Assembly: GCF_002850255.1 (NCBI RefSeq)
Contig: NZ_CP022522.1
Coordinates: forward strand, 1,671,124 to 1,735,123
From: Pseudoalteromonas sp. NC201
Lineage (GTDB): Bacteria > Pseudomonadota > Gammaproteobacteria > Enterobacterales > Alteromonadaceae
Direction: 5' to 3'
Length of the DNA: 64,000 nucleotides
Part shown: one piece after another, positions 21,166 through 29,722 of the stretch
Numbering within the stretch: position 1 is the stretch's first letter
Layout of the letters: each line of letters opens with the position of its first letter
Program-made: the position numbers and the translations under genes
The notes under the pieces: generated by a model
The model's input: the letters and a program-made list of their open reading frames with translations, nothing else
The model's database searches: none
Told to the model about the DNA's origin: nothing

Positions 21166-22776
21166 ATGCGAGGAGCACACTCCTTAAGCAAGTTGTTTAA
21201 GAATATCTTTATTGCTTGGTTGTCTTGCACCTTTGTATTTTCAATTGTGGCCGCCTTCACTTATGTGCATCAGAAAGAGACCGCTAAATCCAATCTTGTC
21301 ACCGTAGCGAGTCGAATCGTATCTGACATCAACAAAGAGTTTGTCGTTGTAGACGATACCTTAAAACATGCTATCCATCTTTCTCCAAATTGCGACCCTG
21401 AGGGTCTACACTACATGCGTAGATTGGTTTTTGAAAACCCAGGCATGAGCGAGATAGGGATCGTAGATAGTAAAGGGAAATTGGTCTGCAATTCTTTTGG
21501 GCAACTCACTCCACCTGTGAATACCAGCGCCCCAATAAAAAAGCCCGGGCTTAGATACTATGGCCCAATCATTACCGACTATTTAGAACTTCCTGCTTTT
21601 GTTTTAGCGCGCACGAGAGACGATGGTTATGAGGTAAATGTGTTGATGCCGGATCATTGGCTAAAGAGTATGCTTGATATCTCAGCTCATCATAATACCG
21701 ATTTTGCTGCTTTGGTCGACAATAGCACGGGTGTGCCGGTTTTTTTAAATGGTAAATACGCTTTGCCAATCCGCCAAAAACTATTTCCAGTGGCTAATAG
21801 CCGCGCAGTAGAGGGGCTCTTTGATGATGCAAAGGTAAAGTTTGCGTATGTTGCAGCTATTCCAAGTTTGCCGCAGATGAGCTTAATTATTGCAAAAAAT
21901 GATGAGCAACTAGTGAGTCTAGGGTGGTTGTGGCTAGTACTTTGGAGTGTGTTGTATTGTGCCTCTTGGGTTGGCCTCACGTTGTTATTAATCAGTTATG
22001 ACAAGCGCCAGCTAAGCAGTAAAACACAAATATTAAGAGCATTGGCAAATGATGAGTTATTTAATGTGTATCAACCTCTCGTTAATGCACAGATACCATC
22101 GATAGTGGGCGTGGAAGTACTCATTCGTTGGCGTCACCCACTTGAAGGAGTGCTCGGCCCCGCTTACTTTGTGCCTGAAGCTGAGCGTGATGGTACTATT
22201 TTAGATATCTCGATAGCACAAGTCGAAAACGCTGTGCGTGATTTGACGGACATCTTAGTCGCTCAGCCAGACTTTAAGGTGTCTTTTAACGTTAATGGTT
22301 TACTTTTGGGCTCTAAACGCTATATCGATGCCTTACTTGCTGCAAAAAACCAAATATCTTCATTAACTATTGAATTAACTGAACGTGATGTGCTGACGCA
22401 GGCTCAAACGAAAACGGTACTAACCGAGCTCAAACGTGCTGGAATAGAAATCGCGATTGATGATTTTGGTACGGGGTATAGTGGTTTACAGTACTTGCAA
22501 AGTTTTCCGATCGACCTGTTGAAAATAGATCAGAGCTTTGTAGCATCAATTGGCCTAGATACTTTGCAATCCCCGGTTTTATCGGCAGTGATTGATATGG
22601 CGGAAAAGCTGGATAAGAAACTGATTGCTGAAGGGGTAGAGACTCAAGCTCAAGCTAGTTATCTCAAAAGTAGAGGGGTGAATATTCATCAAGGTTGGCT
22701 TTATTTCAAAGCACTAGAGCTGCCGCAACTACAGCGTGAGATAGATAAAGTGTTAGATAACAAAAGAGCGGCTTAA
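21166..22776 (+). CDS. CSS-motif/EAL domain cyclic-di-GMP phosphodiesterase
   Basis: A 536-residue inner-membrane protein that should hydrolyse c-di-GMP. It has a membrane segment at about 13-31, a periplasmic CSS-type sensor domain (about 35-245), a second membrane segment at about 250-272 and a cytoplasmic EAL domain (about 285-530). Active-site elements are present: E317 in EVLIRW (EVL replaces EAL), D432/D433 in DDFGTGYS and E489 in EGVE. In the sensor domain the usual CSS triplet reads CNS (108-110), with a partner cysteine at C76. Periplasmic cysteines in this class are known to respond to redox/DsbA status. The gene stands alone with its own terminator. Confidence 0.88.
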   Translation: MRGAHSLSKLFKNIFIAWLSCTFVFSIVAAFTYVHQKETAKSNLVTVASRIVSDINKEFVVVDDTLKHAIHLSPNCDPEGLHYMRRLVFENPGMSEIGIVDSKGKLVCNSFGQLTPPVNTSAPIKKPGLRYYGPIITDYLELPAFVLARTRDDGYEVNVLMPDHWLKSMLDISAHHNTDFAALVDNSTGVPVFLNGKYALPIRQKLFPVANSRAVEGLFDDAKVKFAYVAAIPSLPQMSLIIAKNDEQLVSLGWLWLVLWSVLYCASWVGLTLLLISYDKRQLSSKTQILRALANDELFNVYQPLVNAQIPSIVGVEVLIRWRHPLEGVLGPAYFVPEAERDGTILDISIAQVENAVRDLTDILVAQPDFKVSFNVNGLLLGSKRYIDALLAAKNQISSLTIELTERDVLTQAQTKTVLTELKRAGIEIAIDDFGTGYSGLQYLQSFPIDLLKIDQSFVASIGLDTLQSPVLSAVIDMAEKLDKKLIAEGVETQAQASYLKSRGVNIHQGWLYFKALELPQLQREIDKVLDNKRAA

Positions 22777-22782
22777 CCGCTC
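22762..22782. terminator. Bidirectional terminator between convergent genes
   Basis: AAGAGCGG (22762-22769) pairs with CCGCTCTT (22775-22782). It overlaps the stop codon of the EAL gene. T-rich sequence follows on both strands, more strongly on the minus strand, so it could also serve the alpha-glucosidase transcript. Confidence 0.65.
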
Positions 22783-22816
22783 TTATTTAACCAAAGCTCA
22801 GAAAAAGACCTAACTA

Positions 22817-24436
22817 TTATAAAACCTCAGCGAAGTAGCAACCAAATGCATCAAGTATTAGTGCATTTGCGCTCGCCGTGCCGCTTAGGTGCTTCAGGTC
22901 GCACTGCGTTAATGCAACTTCAGGAAGTCTCACGCTTTGTTGAGTAGCTGCTAAGTTGAATGCGCACAGCAATGTTTGGGTTTGGGTTCTACGGTAAAAA
23001 GCTAATACTGGCTCTGGTGTGTCAATAAACTCAATGTCACCTGTTTTTAGTGCAGGTTGCGCATTTCGCCACTGTAAAAATGCTTGATAGTAGCTGAGCG
23101 TTGAATTGCTATCTACTGCTTGTTTGTCTACAGCTCGTAGGGCATGCGCTTCAGAAACTGGTAACCAAGGCTTAGACTCTGAGAAGCCAGCATTAGTTTT
23201 TGCCTGTGTCCACGGGATCGGCGTTCTACAGCCATCACGGCCTTTAAAGTTTGGCCAAAAGGTAATGCCATATGGGTCCTGCAGCTCTTCGAAGGCAACG
23301 GCGGCTTCGCCAAGCCCTAGTTCTTCGCCTTGGTACATACAGACGCTACCACGCAATGAACCGAGAAGGGCTGTGAGCATTTTGACCTGTGCATCGTTTA
23401 CCTTGCCATCTATACTCCAGCGACTTGCTACCCGTTCTACATCGTGATTTGCAAACGCCCAACATGGCCAACCTTCGGTCATGACTGACTCTAGGCGAGA
23501 AACCGTTTCTCTGATGTACTTTGCACTATAGTCGTTAGTAAGGAGCTCAAAGCTATAACCCATATGAAGTTTATTACCATCGGCTGTGTACTCTGCCATT
23601 GTTTGCAAAGAGTCTTCTGAACTGATCTCACCTAAGCTAACGGTACCTGGATATCTATTTAATAAGGCACGGATCTCTTCCATAAACGCTAAGTTTTCTG
23701 GTTGCGTATTATTATAATAATGGTATTGGAAAGCGTAAGGGTTGTCTTCGCTAAAGCCACGACCTTGACGAAGTTCAATGGGTTTAGCTGGATTATCCCT
23801 AAGCTGCTTATCGTGAAAACAGAAGTTGATGGCATCTAGTCTAAAGCCATCAACGCCTTTTTTAAGCCAAAATTCGACGTTATCTAGTACGGCTTTACGT
23901 ACTTCAGGGTGATGAAAGTTGAGATCCGGCTGCTCAGTTAGAAAGTTGTGCAGGTAATATTGGCAACGTCTAGGCTCCCACTGCCAGGCAACACCACCAA
24001 AAATGGATAGCCAATTGTTTGGTGGACTGCCGTCTGGATTGGCATCGGCCCATACATACCAATCTGCTTTATCATTTGTGTTGTCTTTACGACTTTCGAC
24101 AAACCACGGATGTTGATTTGAGGTATGACTAAGTACCTGATCAATAATGATCTTAATATCACGTTTATGTGCTTCACTAATAAGCGTATCAAAATCGTCG
24201 AGTGTACCAAACATAGGATCGATATCGCGATAGTCGCTAATATCATAGCCAAAGTCTTTCATTGGCGATTTAAAAAATGGTGAAATCCATACTGCATCAA
24301 CACCAAGCGATTTAATGTAGTCTAGTCGCTGAATAATACCCTGTAAGTCGCCAATACCGTCTGCATTACTGTCTTGAAAGCTACGCGGATATATTTGATA
24401 GATAACCGCGCCTTTCCACCATTCATTATTTGCCAT
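22817..24436 (-). CDS. Cytoplasmic alpha-glucosidase, glycoside hydrolase family 13
   Basis: A 539-residue enzyme without a signal peptide that should release glucose from imported maltose and maltodextrins. The GH13 barrel is complete: the nucleophile D201 in GFRLDAINF, the acid/base E270 in SLGEISS and the stabiliser D332 in FANHDVERV. The N-terminus, WWKGAVIYQIYPRSFQDSN, is typical of the oligo-1,6-glucosidase/alpha-glucosidase branch. It is divergent from the TonB receptor gene, with a 635-base shared upstream region that carries two ATACGTAT-centred palindromes. With the transporter and amylase downstream it forms the maltodextrin regulon. Exact linkage specificity (1,4 versus 1,6) is not shown. 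Confidence 0.93.
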   Translation of the reverse strand: MANNEWWKGAVIYQIYPRSFQDSNADGIGDLQGIIQRLDYIKSLGVDAVWISPFFKSPMKDFGYDISDYRDIDPMFGTLDDFDTLISEAHKRDIKIIIDQVLSHTSNQHPWFVESRKDNTNDKADWYVWADANPDGSPPNNWLSIFGGVAWQWEPRRCQYYLHNFLTEQPDLNFHHPEVRKAVLDNVEFWLKKGVDGFRLDAINFCFHDKQLRDNPAKPIELRQGRGFSEDNPYAFQYHYYNNTQPENLAFMEEIRALLNRYPGTVSLGEISSEDSLQTMAEYTADGNKLHMGYSFELLTNDYSAKYIRETVSRLESVMTEGWPCWAFANHDVERVASRWSIDGKVNDAQVKMLTALLGSLRGSVCMYQGEELGLGEAAVAFEELQDPYGITFWPNFKGRDGCRTPIPWTQAKTNAGFSESKPWLPVSEAHALRAVDKQAVDSNSTLSYYQAFLQWRNAQPALKTGDIEFIDTPEPVLAFYRRTQTQTLLCAFNLAATQQSVRLPEVALTQCDLKHLSGTASANALILDAFGCYFAEVL

Positions 24437-24558
24437 GCACTTTCTCCAGGCTATGTGCGTGTTTATTCTGTGGCAGTGCTGAGTATCAAGTAAATACTAT
24501 GCTGGGCACTTTCACCACTAATTTTGCCAAAGAATACGTCATGCTCGGTGGGGTGTAA

Positions 24559-24584
24559 AAAACCTGCATACGTATGCAGGTTTT
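24559..24584. promoter_or_regulatory. Perfect palindrome, putative maltose-regulator operator
   Basis: A 26-base perfect palindrome centred on ATAC|GTAT (AACCTGCATAC and its complement). It shares the core TGNATACGTATNCA with 24926-24939, which lies before the TonB receptor gene. The symmetric CG centre fits a LacI-family operator, and a LacI regulator is encoded at 35568-36587. A hairpin-terminator role is possible but less likely, because there is no loop. The rest of the 635-base gap 24437-25071 is AT-rich with no recognisable gene. Confidence 0.5.
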
Positions 24585-24925
24585 GTGAGGTTAATTTATG
24601 ATAACTCATTCACATAATTTTATTTTATAAAATAAATTTACCAATATTGACCTTTAAAAGGGAATAACCAGACAAATAAAGCTTTGTAAGAGTGAATTTT
24701 TGGTAAGACCAATTTAACTTAAGTATAGCTATAGATTACATGTTGAGGATATTTTGGTGTTCAGTCGACAATAATAGCCCGTGAAAGTTAAGATTTAGTG
24801 AAATTAAAGCTGGTAAATAAATGTGGTCGGCCTTTTGACCTTACCCAATAAAACTATTTATATATCATTGAGTTGAGTTTTATTCCTGTAAAAAACCTGT
24901 AAATTTCGTTGAAATGCACTAGCTT

Positions 24926-24939
24926 TGAATACGTATGCA
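24926..24939. promoter_or_regulatory. Putative maltose-regulator operator upstream of the TonB receptor
   Basis: TGAATACGTATGCA is a 14-base palindrome with one mismatch, centred between 24932 and 24933. It has the same core as the perfect palindrome at 24559-24584. It lies about 133 bases before the receptor start. The link to the LacI-type regulator is inferred from shared form and context. Confidence 0.5.
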
Positions 24940-25071
24940 TAAAGTTGTTTACAAATTTAATCAGCCGCTAGTATTTGACTGACAACAACTGTGCTCGTTT
25001 GTTTTTTCATCAGTTTGCACGCCAGATGAACAAATCGCACAATATAATATGGTTAATTGGGATAAAACATT

Positions 25072-27930
25072 ATGTCTAAGTTCAAACCGAGTATGCTAAC
25101 GCTTGCGCTGATTGCTGCAGGTGTGAGCCATGCTGCTCCTGTTGAAGATAACACTGCTAATAATGAAGAAAAAAACGTTGAGGTGATCGAAGTTCGAGGT
25201 ATCTCGCGCAGTATCATCGCCTCAATCGATAAAAAAAGATTTAGCGACACCATTGCAGAAGTAGTTGATGCTGGAGACTTAGCTTCCTTACCTGACGTGT
25301 CAATCGCTGACTCGTTGAGCCGTCTACCTGGGATCACCGCGGTAAGAGCAAGTGGGCAATCTTCGCAACTTAATATTCGCGGGATGAACGGCGACTTTAT
25401 TCAAACCACATTAAACGGACGTGAGCAGGCGAGTACCAGTGGATATACTGCAGGTAGTCGCTGGATTTCATTCGACCAATATCCGTCAGAATTAATTAAT
25501 CAAGCCGCAGTGTATAAATCACCAAAAGCGTCGCTGATTGAAGGCGGTGTTGCGGCTACGGTTGAACTTAAAACGGCAAACCCTCTCGATGCTGAAAAAG
25601 AACATAATTTTAATTCTTCGGTAAGATATTCCTACAATGATGCTGCATCAGATGTGGGCGCGGATTCAACAGGCGAACGTATTAGTTTTTCATACCGAGG
25701 TAAATTCCTAAATGAGACACTTGGTTTTGCTATTGGTGGGGCGTATCTAAACCAACCAAATAACGCAATTGATATCTCAGCGCATGCTCCTACACGCTCT
25801 CAAGATTTTGATGGTGATGGTACAGAAGAGCGTTCGGTCAATGGCTTTCAATATCGTTCAGCCAAAGGCAGCGATGAAAGACTTGGCCTGTTAAGCACTT
25901 TGGTGTATCAGCCAACAGACGCATTCAAAGTCCAATTTGATTATTTCCATTCTAAGTTTGAATCGGAAGATAAAAAGAGCGGCTTAAATATTGAAGGATT
26001 CTCAAAAGATATTAACTCGTTGTATTCGGTTGATAATGCAGTTGTTAAAGACGGTTTTCTAGTTGCTGGGGATGTGACTATTACTGATCCCAATGGCCCA
26101 TGGGTTGAGATGCGCTCTGAAGACCAATCAACGGATTCAACCACCGACAGCTTTGGCTTAAACTTGCAATACACGACAGATTCGTGGGAATTAAAGTTCG
26201 ACTGGGCTCATAGTGAAGGGGAAAAAACGCGTAGAGATATGATTGCTTCAATGCATGCATATGAATACGGTACTTCTACACTGGAAGATGGAACGTTAGT
26301 TAACACTTGGCAAGAATTAAGAAATCAAACCTTTTCTTTCGAACAAAGAGAGAAAGACTCACCACTGTTAACACTTGGCAATGGGTATACCGACCTATCT
26401 AATATGCGACTGGGTGATTGGGAACAATTTCCTCACAAGTACACAGACGAGTTAGATAGCGTTAAGGTTGATTTTAAGTATTTTATTGAGAACAGCTTTA
26501 TTTCTTCGATTGAAGTTGGTGCGCGTTGGTCTGACCGTGAATTTACGGATCAACGCTCGACATTTAGATGGGGCGCACGCGAAGGCCAAAATGGTTACCA
26601 GTTACCGGATGGCACCATCGTCACGAACAAAGGCTGTGAATTTAATGATCAGAACCACCCGTGTATTCCTCACGATTTGACGGGATATGTTTCGGTTAGA
26701 GATACTCGAGGTTTCCAATACTTGGAACTAGACCTTGAAGGTATCGCTAACGAAGTATTTGGTCCGGGCAATTATGAGGCACAGCAAACTTGGGGTCACA
26801 ATTGGACGCTCATTGAAAGTGGCGCTGTTCGAGAAGAAGTATTAGCCGGTTATATTATGGCAAATATAGATACCGAAATTGCCGACATACCAGTGACGGG
26901 TAATTTTGGCGTTCGAGTAGTAAAAACTGATACGAAATCAATAGGCATTCAACAGATCCAAGGCGATGAAGTTGGTGACTCAATCATCGATGATAATGGC
27001 GTTGAAAGAACCGATTATCGCCATGTTAATTACGGCCCTGAGTATACGGACACATTGCCTTCACTAAACCTCAATTTCAGAGTGAGTGACACGGACCAAA
27101 TTAGGTTTGCAGCTGCAGAAGTTATTGGCCGTCCACCTGTCTACCAGCTTAGAGGTGGTGCAGGGTCTTGGGCTGACACCGCAAATGATGGTACTAGTCC
27201 TCGTTATAATGTGTGGTCAAAAGGTAACCCAAATTTAGACCCGTTTAGAGCGACTCAAATTGATTTATCTTATGAGCGTTACTTTGAAGATGGTGGTGCT
27301 TTTGTTGCCGCGATATTCTGGAAAGATATTGAATCTTTGATTGAAAGTATTACTTATCAAGAAGGTGAGGTTGACTGGGCTGATATTGGCCTAGAGGTAC
27401 CAGATGGGTTTGTTGCAGGTCAATACCAAACGACTCAGAACAATGATCAAGGTGGATACATAAGAGGTATTGAGCTGGCTTATACCACGATGTTTGATAA
27501 TTTACCGGGTGTCTTTTCGGGCTTAGGTTTTAACGCTAACTATTCATATACCGAGAGCGAAACAACGGTAGATGGCGGTGGTAACTTCCCTGATCAGCAA
27601 CTGCCACTCCCTGGTCTATCAAAAAATGTATGGAGTGCTACGGTATTTTGGAACATAGATTCGTTCACAACGCACCTGAATATCCGTTACCGTGATGAGT
27701 ATGTATATGAAGGGGCTTCACCAGGAGGCTCTTCTCTAGCTTGGGCTGATGAATATACTGTTGTTGATTGGCAGGCATCGTACAACTTTGAGAATGGTTT
27801 GGAAGCCGTCTTACAGGTTAATAACCTAACTGATGAGCCAAATACTACTAATTATGGTACTGCACTTGCCACTGGTGAGTACAAAGAGTTTGGTCGCCAG
27901 TATTATTTAGGGTTCAACTATAGCTTCTAA
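25072..27930 (+). CDS. TonB-dependent outer membrane receptor, probable maltodextrin importer
   Basis: A 952-residue receptor with a signal peptide (residues 1-22, ending SHA-AP), a plug domain (about 45-165, DVSIADSLSRLPGITAVRASGQSSQLNIRGM) and a large beta-barrel ending in an aromatic residue (YYLGFNYSF). It would carry maltodextrins across the outer membrane with TonB energy. Substrate is inferred from the adjacent amylase, glucoamylase, alpha-glucosidase and sugar MFS transporter. The sequence itself only shows the receptor family (the TonB-receptor class with a VIEVRGISRS-type N-terminal box). A putative operator lies upstream and a strong terminator follows. Confidence 0.93.
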   Translation: MSKFKPSMLTLALIAAGVSHAAPVEDNTANNEEKNVEVIEVRGISRSIIASIDKKRFSDTIAEVVDAGDLASLPDVSIADSLSRLPGITAVRASGQSSQLNIRGMNGDFIQTTLNGREQASTSGYTAGSRWISFDQYPSELINQAAVYKSPKASLIEGGVAATVELKTANPLDAEKEHNFNSSVRYSYNDAASDVGADSTGERISFSYRGKFLNETLGFAIGGAYLNQPNNAIDISAHAPTRSQDFDGDGTEERSVNGFQYRSAKGSDERLGLLSTLVYQPTDAFKVQFDYFHSKFESEDKKSGLNIEGFSKDINSLYSVDNAVVKDGFLVAGDVTITDPNGPWVEMRSEDQSTDSTTDSFGLNLQYTTDSWELKFDWAHSEGEKTRRDMIASMHAYEYGTSTLEDGTLVNTWQELRNQTFSFEQREKDSPLLTLGNGYTDLSNMRLGDWEQFPHKYTDELDSVKVDFKYFIENSFISSIEVGARWSDREFTDQRSTFRWGAREGQNGYQLPDGTIVTNKGCEFNDQNHPCIPHDLTGYVSVRDTRGFQYLELDLEGIANEVFGPGNYEAQQTWGHNWTLIESGAVREEVLAGYIMANIDTEIADIPVTGNFGVRVVKTDTKSIGIQQIQGDEVGDSIIDDNGVERTDYRHVNYGPEYTDTLPSLNLNFRVSDTDQIRFAAAEVIGRPPVYQLRGGAGSWADTANDGTSPRYNVWSKGNPNLDPFRATQIDLSYERYFEDGGAFVAAIFWKDIESLIESITYQEGEVDWADIGLEVPDGFVAGQYQTTQNNDQGGYIRGIELAYTTMFDNLPGVFSGLGFNANYSYTESETTVDGGGNFPDQQLPLPGLSKNVWSATVFWNIDSFTTHLNIRYRDEYVYEGASPGGSSLAWADEYTVVDWQASYNFENGLEAVLQVNNLTDEPNTTNYGTALATGEYKEFGRQYYLGFNYSF

Positions 27931-27949
27931 TTATTAGCAAGCATTCATG

Positions 27950-27984
27950 GCCACCAAAGTAACACCTGCTTTGGTGGCTTTTTT
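27950..27984 (+). terminator. Intrinsic terminator after the TonB receptor
   Basis: GCCACCAAAG (27950-27959) and CTTTGGTGGC (27969-27978) form a perfect 10-bp stem with a 9-base loop, followed by six T residues. Confidence 0.93.
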
Positions 27985-28088
27985 ATAGTCGCTCACTGTG
28001 TAATGAGTGGTTATCATCAATTATCTAAATTGATATGTTTGTTTCACTTTCAATACGTGGTTTTTAATAGGTTTAAGGTGCGAAGGCG

Positions 28089-29603
28089 ATGAAAAATCAG
28101 AAAATAGTGATTTTAGGTGGTGGAACTGCAGGTTGGATGGCCGCGAATATGATGGCAAAAAGCTGGGCAGATAAAGCGATAGAAATCACTGTGGTTGAAT
28201 CTTCTAGCATCGGGACTATTGGTGTTGGTGAAGGGTCTACTCCGCAGTTCAAAGGATTTATGGACTATTTAGGTATCTCGGAAGCCGAGTGGATGCCGGC
28301 TTGTAATGCGACCTATAAAAATGGCATTCGGTTTATAGATTGGTCGACAAAACCTGGGTTTTCTAGCTATTTTCACCCATTTCCTGCACAACCTGACGAC
28401 TACAGTGCACCGGCTTTTTTTCATAACAGCTTTGTTCGGCGTAAGGCGATTGACGTAGAGGGCCACCCAGACCACTTTTTTTTAGCAACTCACTTGGCTG
28501 ATTTAAATAAATCCCCAATTGCTGCAGAAAGCTTCCCATTCGAAATTAATTATGGTTATCACTTTGACTCAGCTTTGCTTGGCCAGTTGTTGGCTCGCAA
28601 AGCGGCTGAGTTTAATGTAAAACACATTGATGCCACAATTACTGACGTTCGAAAACACGTTGATGGTGATATTGCGGCACTGATAACGTCTGATGGTACG
28701 GAAATCGCTGGTGATATTTTTATTGACTGCTCGGGCTTCAAAAGTTTACTGCTACAACACACTTTAGGCGTGGGGTTCGAGTCATTCGAGTCCAATTTAT
28801 TTAACGACGCTGCGGTCGTTATACCTACCAAGCAACTTGACACTATCCGCTCCGAAACACAATCTGTTGCGCGTCAATTTGGGTGGTCTTGGCACATTCC
28901 ATTAACGAATCGTATCGGTAACGGTTATGTTTATAGTCAGCGTTACTGTAATGCGGATCAAGCCGAAACCGAGCTAAGGGCGGCTTTGGGTTTGTTGGAC
29001 TCAGAAGTAGAAGCTCGACATATAAAAATGAAAGTCGGGCAAGTTAAAGCACACTGGAGTAAAAACTGCATAGCGATTGGTTTATCTCAGGGCTTCATAG
29101 AGCCATTAGAAGCAACCGCTTTGCATATAGTCCAAGAAACCGTTCAAAGTTTCATTGAATGCTACCAAGATGCGGATTTTACCGATGGTAACAGAGATAA
29201 ACACAACCGCGCTTTGAGCGAACGGTATCAGGCTATTCGAGACTATATCGTCGCTCATTATCGTGTGAATAGTCGTACTGACACCAACTACTGGCTTGAT
29301 AATGCCAACAATAACCACTTATCGCGGTCACTCTATCAAATTTTACAGACTTGGGTTTCTGGTAACAACTTATCGGATGAATTAGTTCGCCAAAACGTTG
29401 ACCAATATTACCCTTCAGTCAGCTGGCATTGTTTATTGGCAGGTTATGGTATCTACCCAGAACAAGCTCAGCTTAAGTCAGGCAATGCCCTAGCAAACCA
29501 ACATAGCATCGAAAAAGTGAATGACTTCATCAGACGATGTGGATTGAATTTTAAAGATCACCGAATGGAGCTAGAAAGCTTTGCGGCAAATGTTCACAAG
29601 TAA
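28089..29603 (+). CDS. Flavin-dependent tryptophan halogenase-like protein
   Basis: A 504-residue protein of the tryptophan-halogenase family. It has the FAD-binding GGGTAGW motif (near residues 10-16), the halogenase hallmark W-S-W-H-I-P (W266, W268, P271), the active-site lysine K77 (equivalent in position to K79 of PrnA) and the EPLEATAL segment around the catalytic glutamate. All key residues of a working halogenase are therefore present. Members placed beside TonB receptors in sugar loci are known in several proteobacteria, and their physiological substrate is unclear. It lies between the receptor and amylase genes but after a terminator, so it has its own transcript. Confidence 0.88.
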   Translation: MKNQKIVILGGGTAGWMAANMMAKSWADKAIEITVVESSSIGTIGVGEGSTPQFKGFMDYLGISEAEWMPACNATYKNGIRFIDWSTKPGFSSYFHPFPAQPDDYSAPAFFHNSFVRRKAIDVEGHPDHFFLATHLADLNKSPIAAESFPFEINYGYHFDSALLGQLLARKAAEFNVKHIDATITDVRKHVDGDIAALITSDGTEIAGDIFIDCSGFKSLLLQHTLGVGFESFESNLFNDAAVVIPTKQLDTIRSETQSVARQFGWSWHIPLTNRIGNGYVYSQRYCNADQAETELRAALGLLDSEVEARHIKMKVGQVKAHWSKNCIAIGLSQGFIEPLEATALHIVQETVQSFIECYQDADFTDGNRDKHNRALSERYQAIRDYIVAHYRVNSRTDTNYWLDNANNNHLSRSLYQILQTWVSGNNLSDELVRQNVDQYYPSVSWHCLLAGYGIYPEQAQLKSGNALANQHSIEKVNDFIRRCGLNFKDHRMELESFAANVHK

Positions 29604-29647
29604 CTTGGTATTAATCGTTATAAATAAAATCTAATTAAGGGTCTCTC

Positions 29648-29661
29648 TGAATACATATGTG
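29648..29661. promoter_or_regulatory. Weak copy of the ATACGTAT-type operator upstream of the amylase
   Basis: TGAATACATATGTG matches the operator core of 24926-24939 at most positions but has ATACATAT instead of ATACGTAT. It lies about 70 bases before the amylase start, in the right place to control the amylase-transporter-glucoamylase unit. Confidence 0.3.
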
Positions 29662-29722
29662 ATGGGTTCAGTACGTTCGTTTACGCAAGTAGACTCTTTT
29701 AAAACAGCATTATGACAACACT

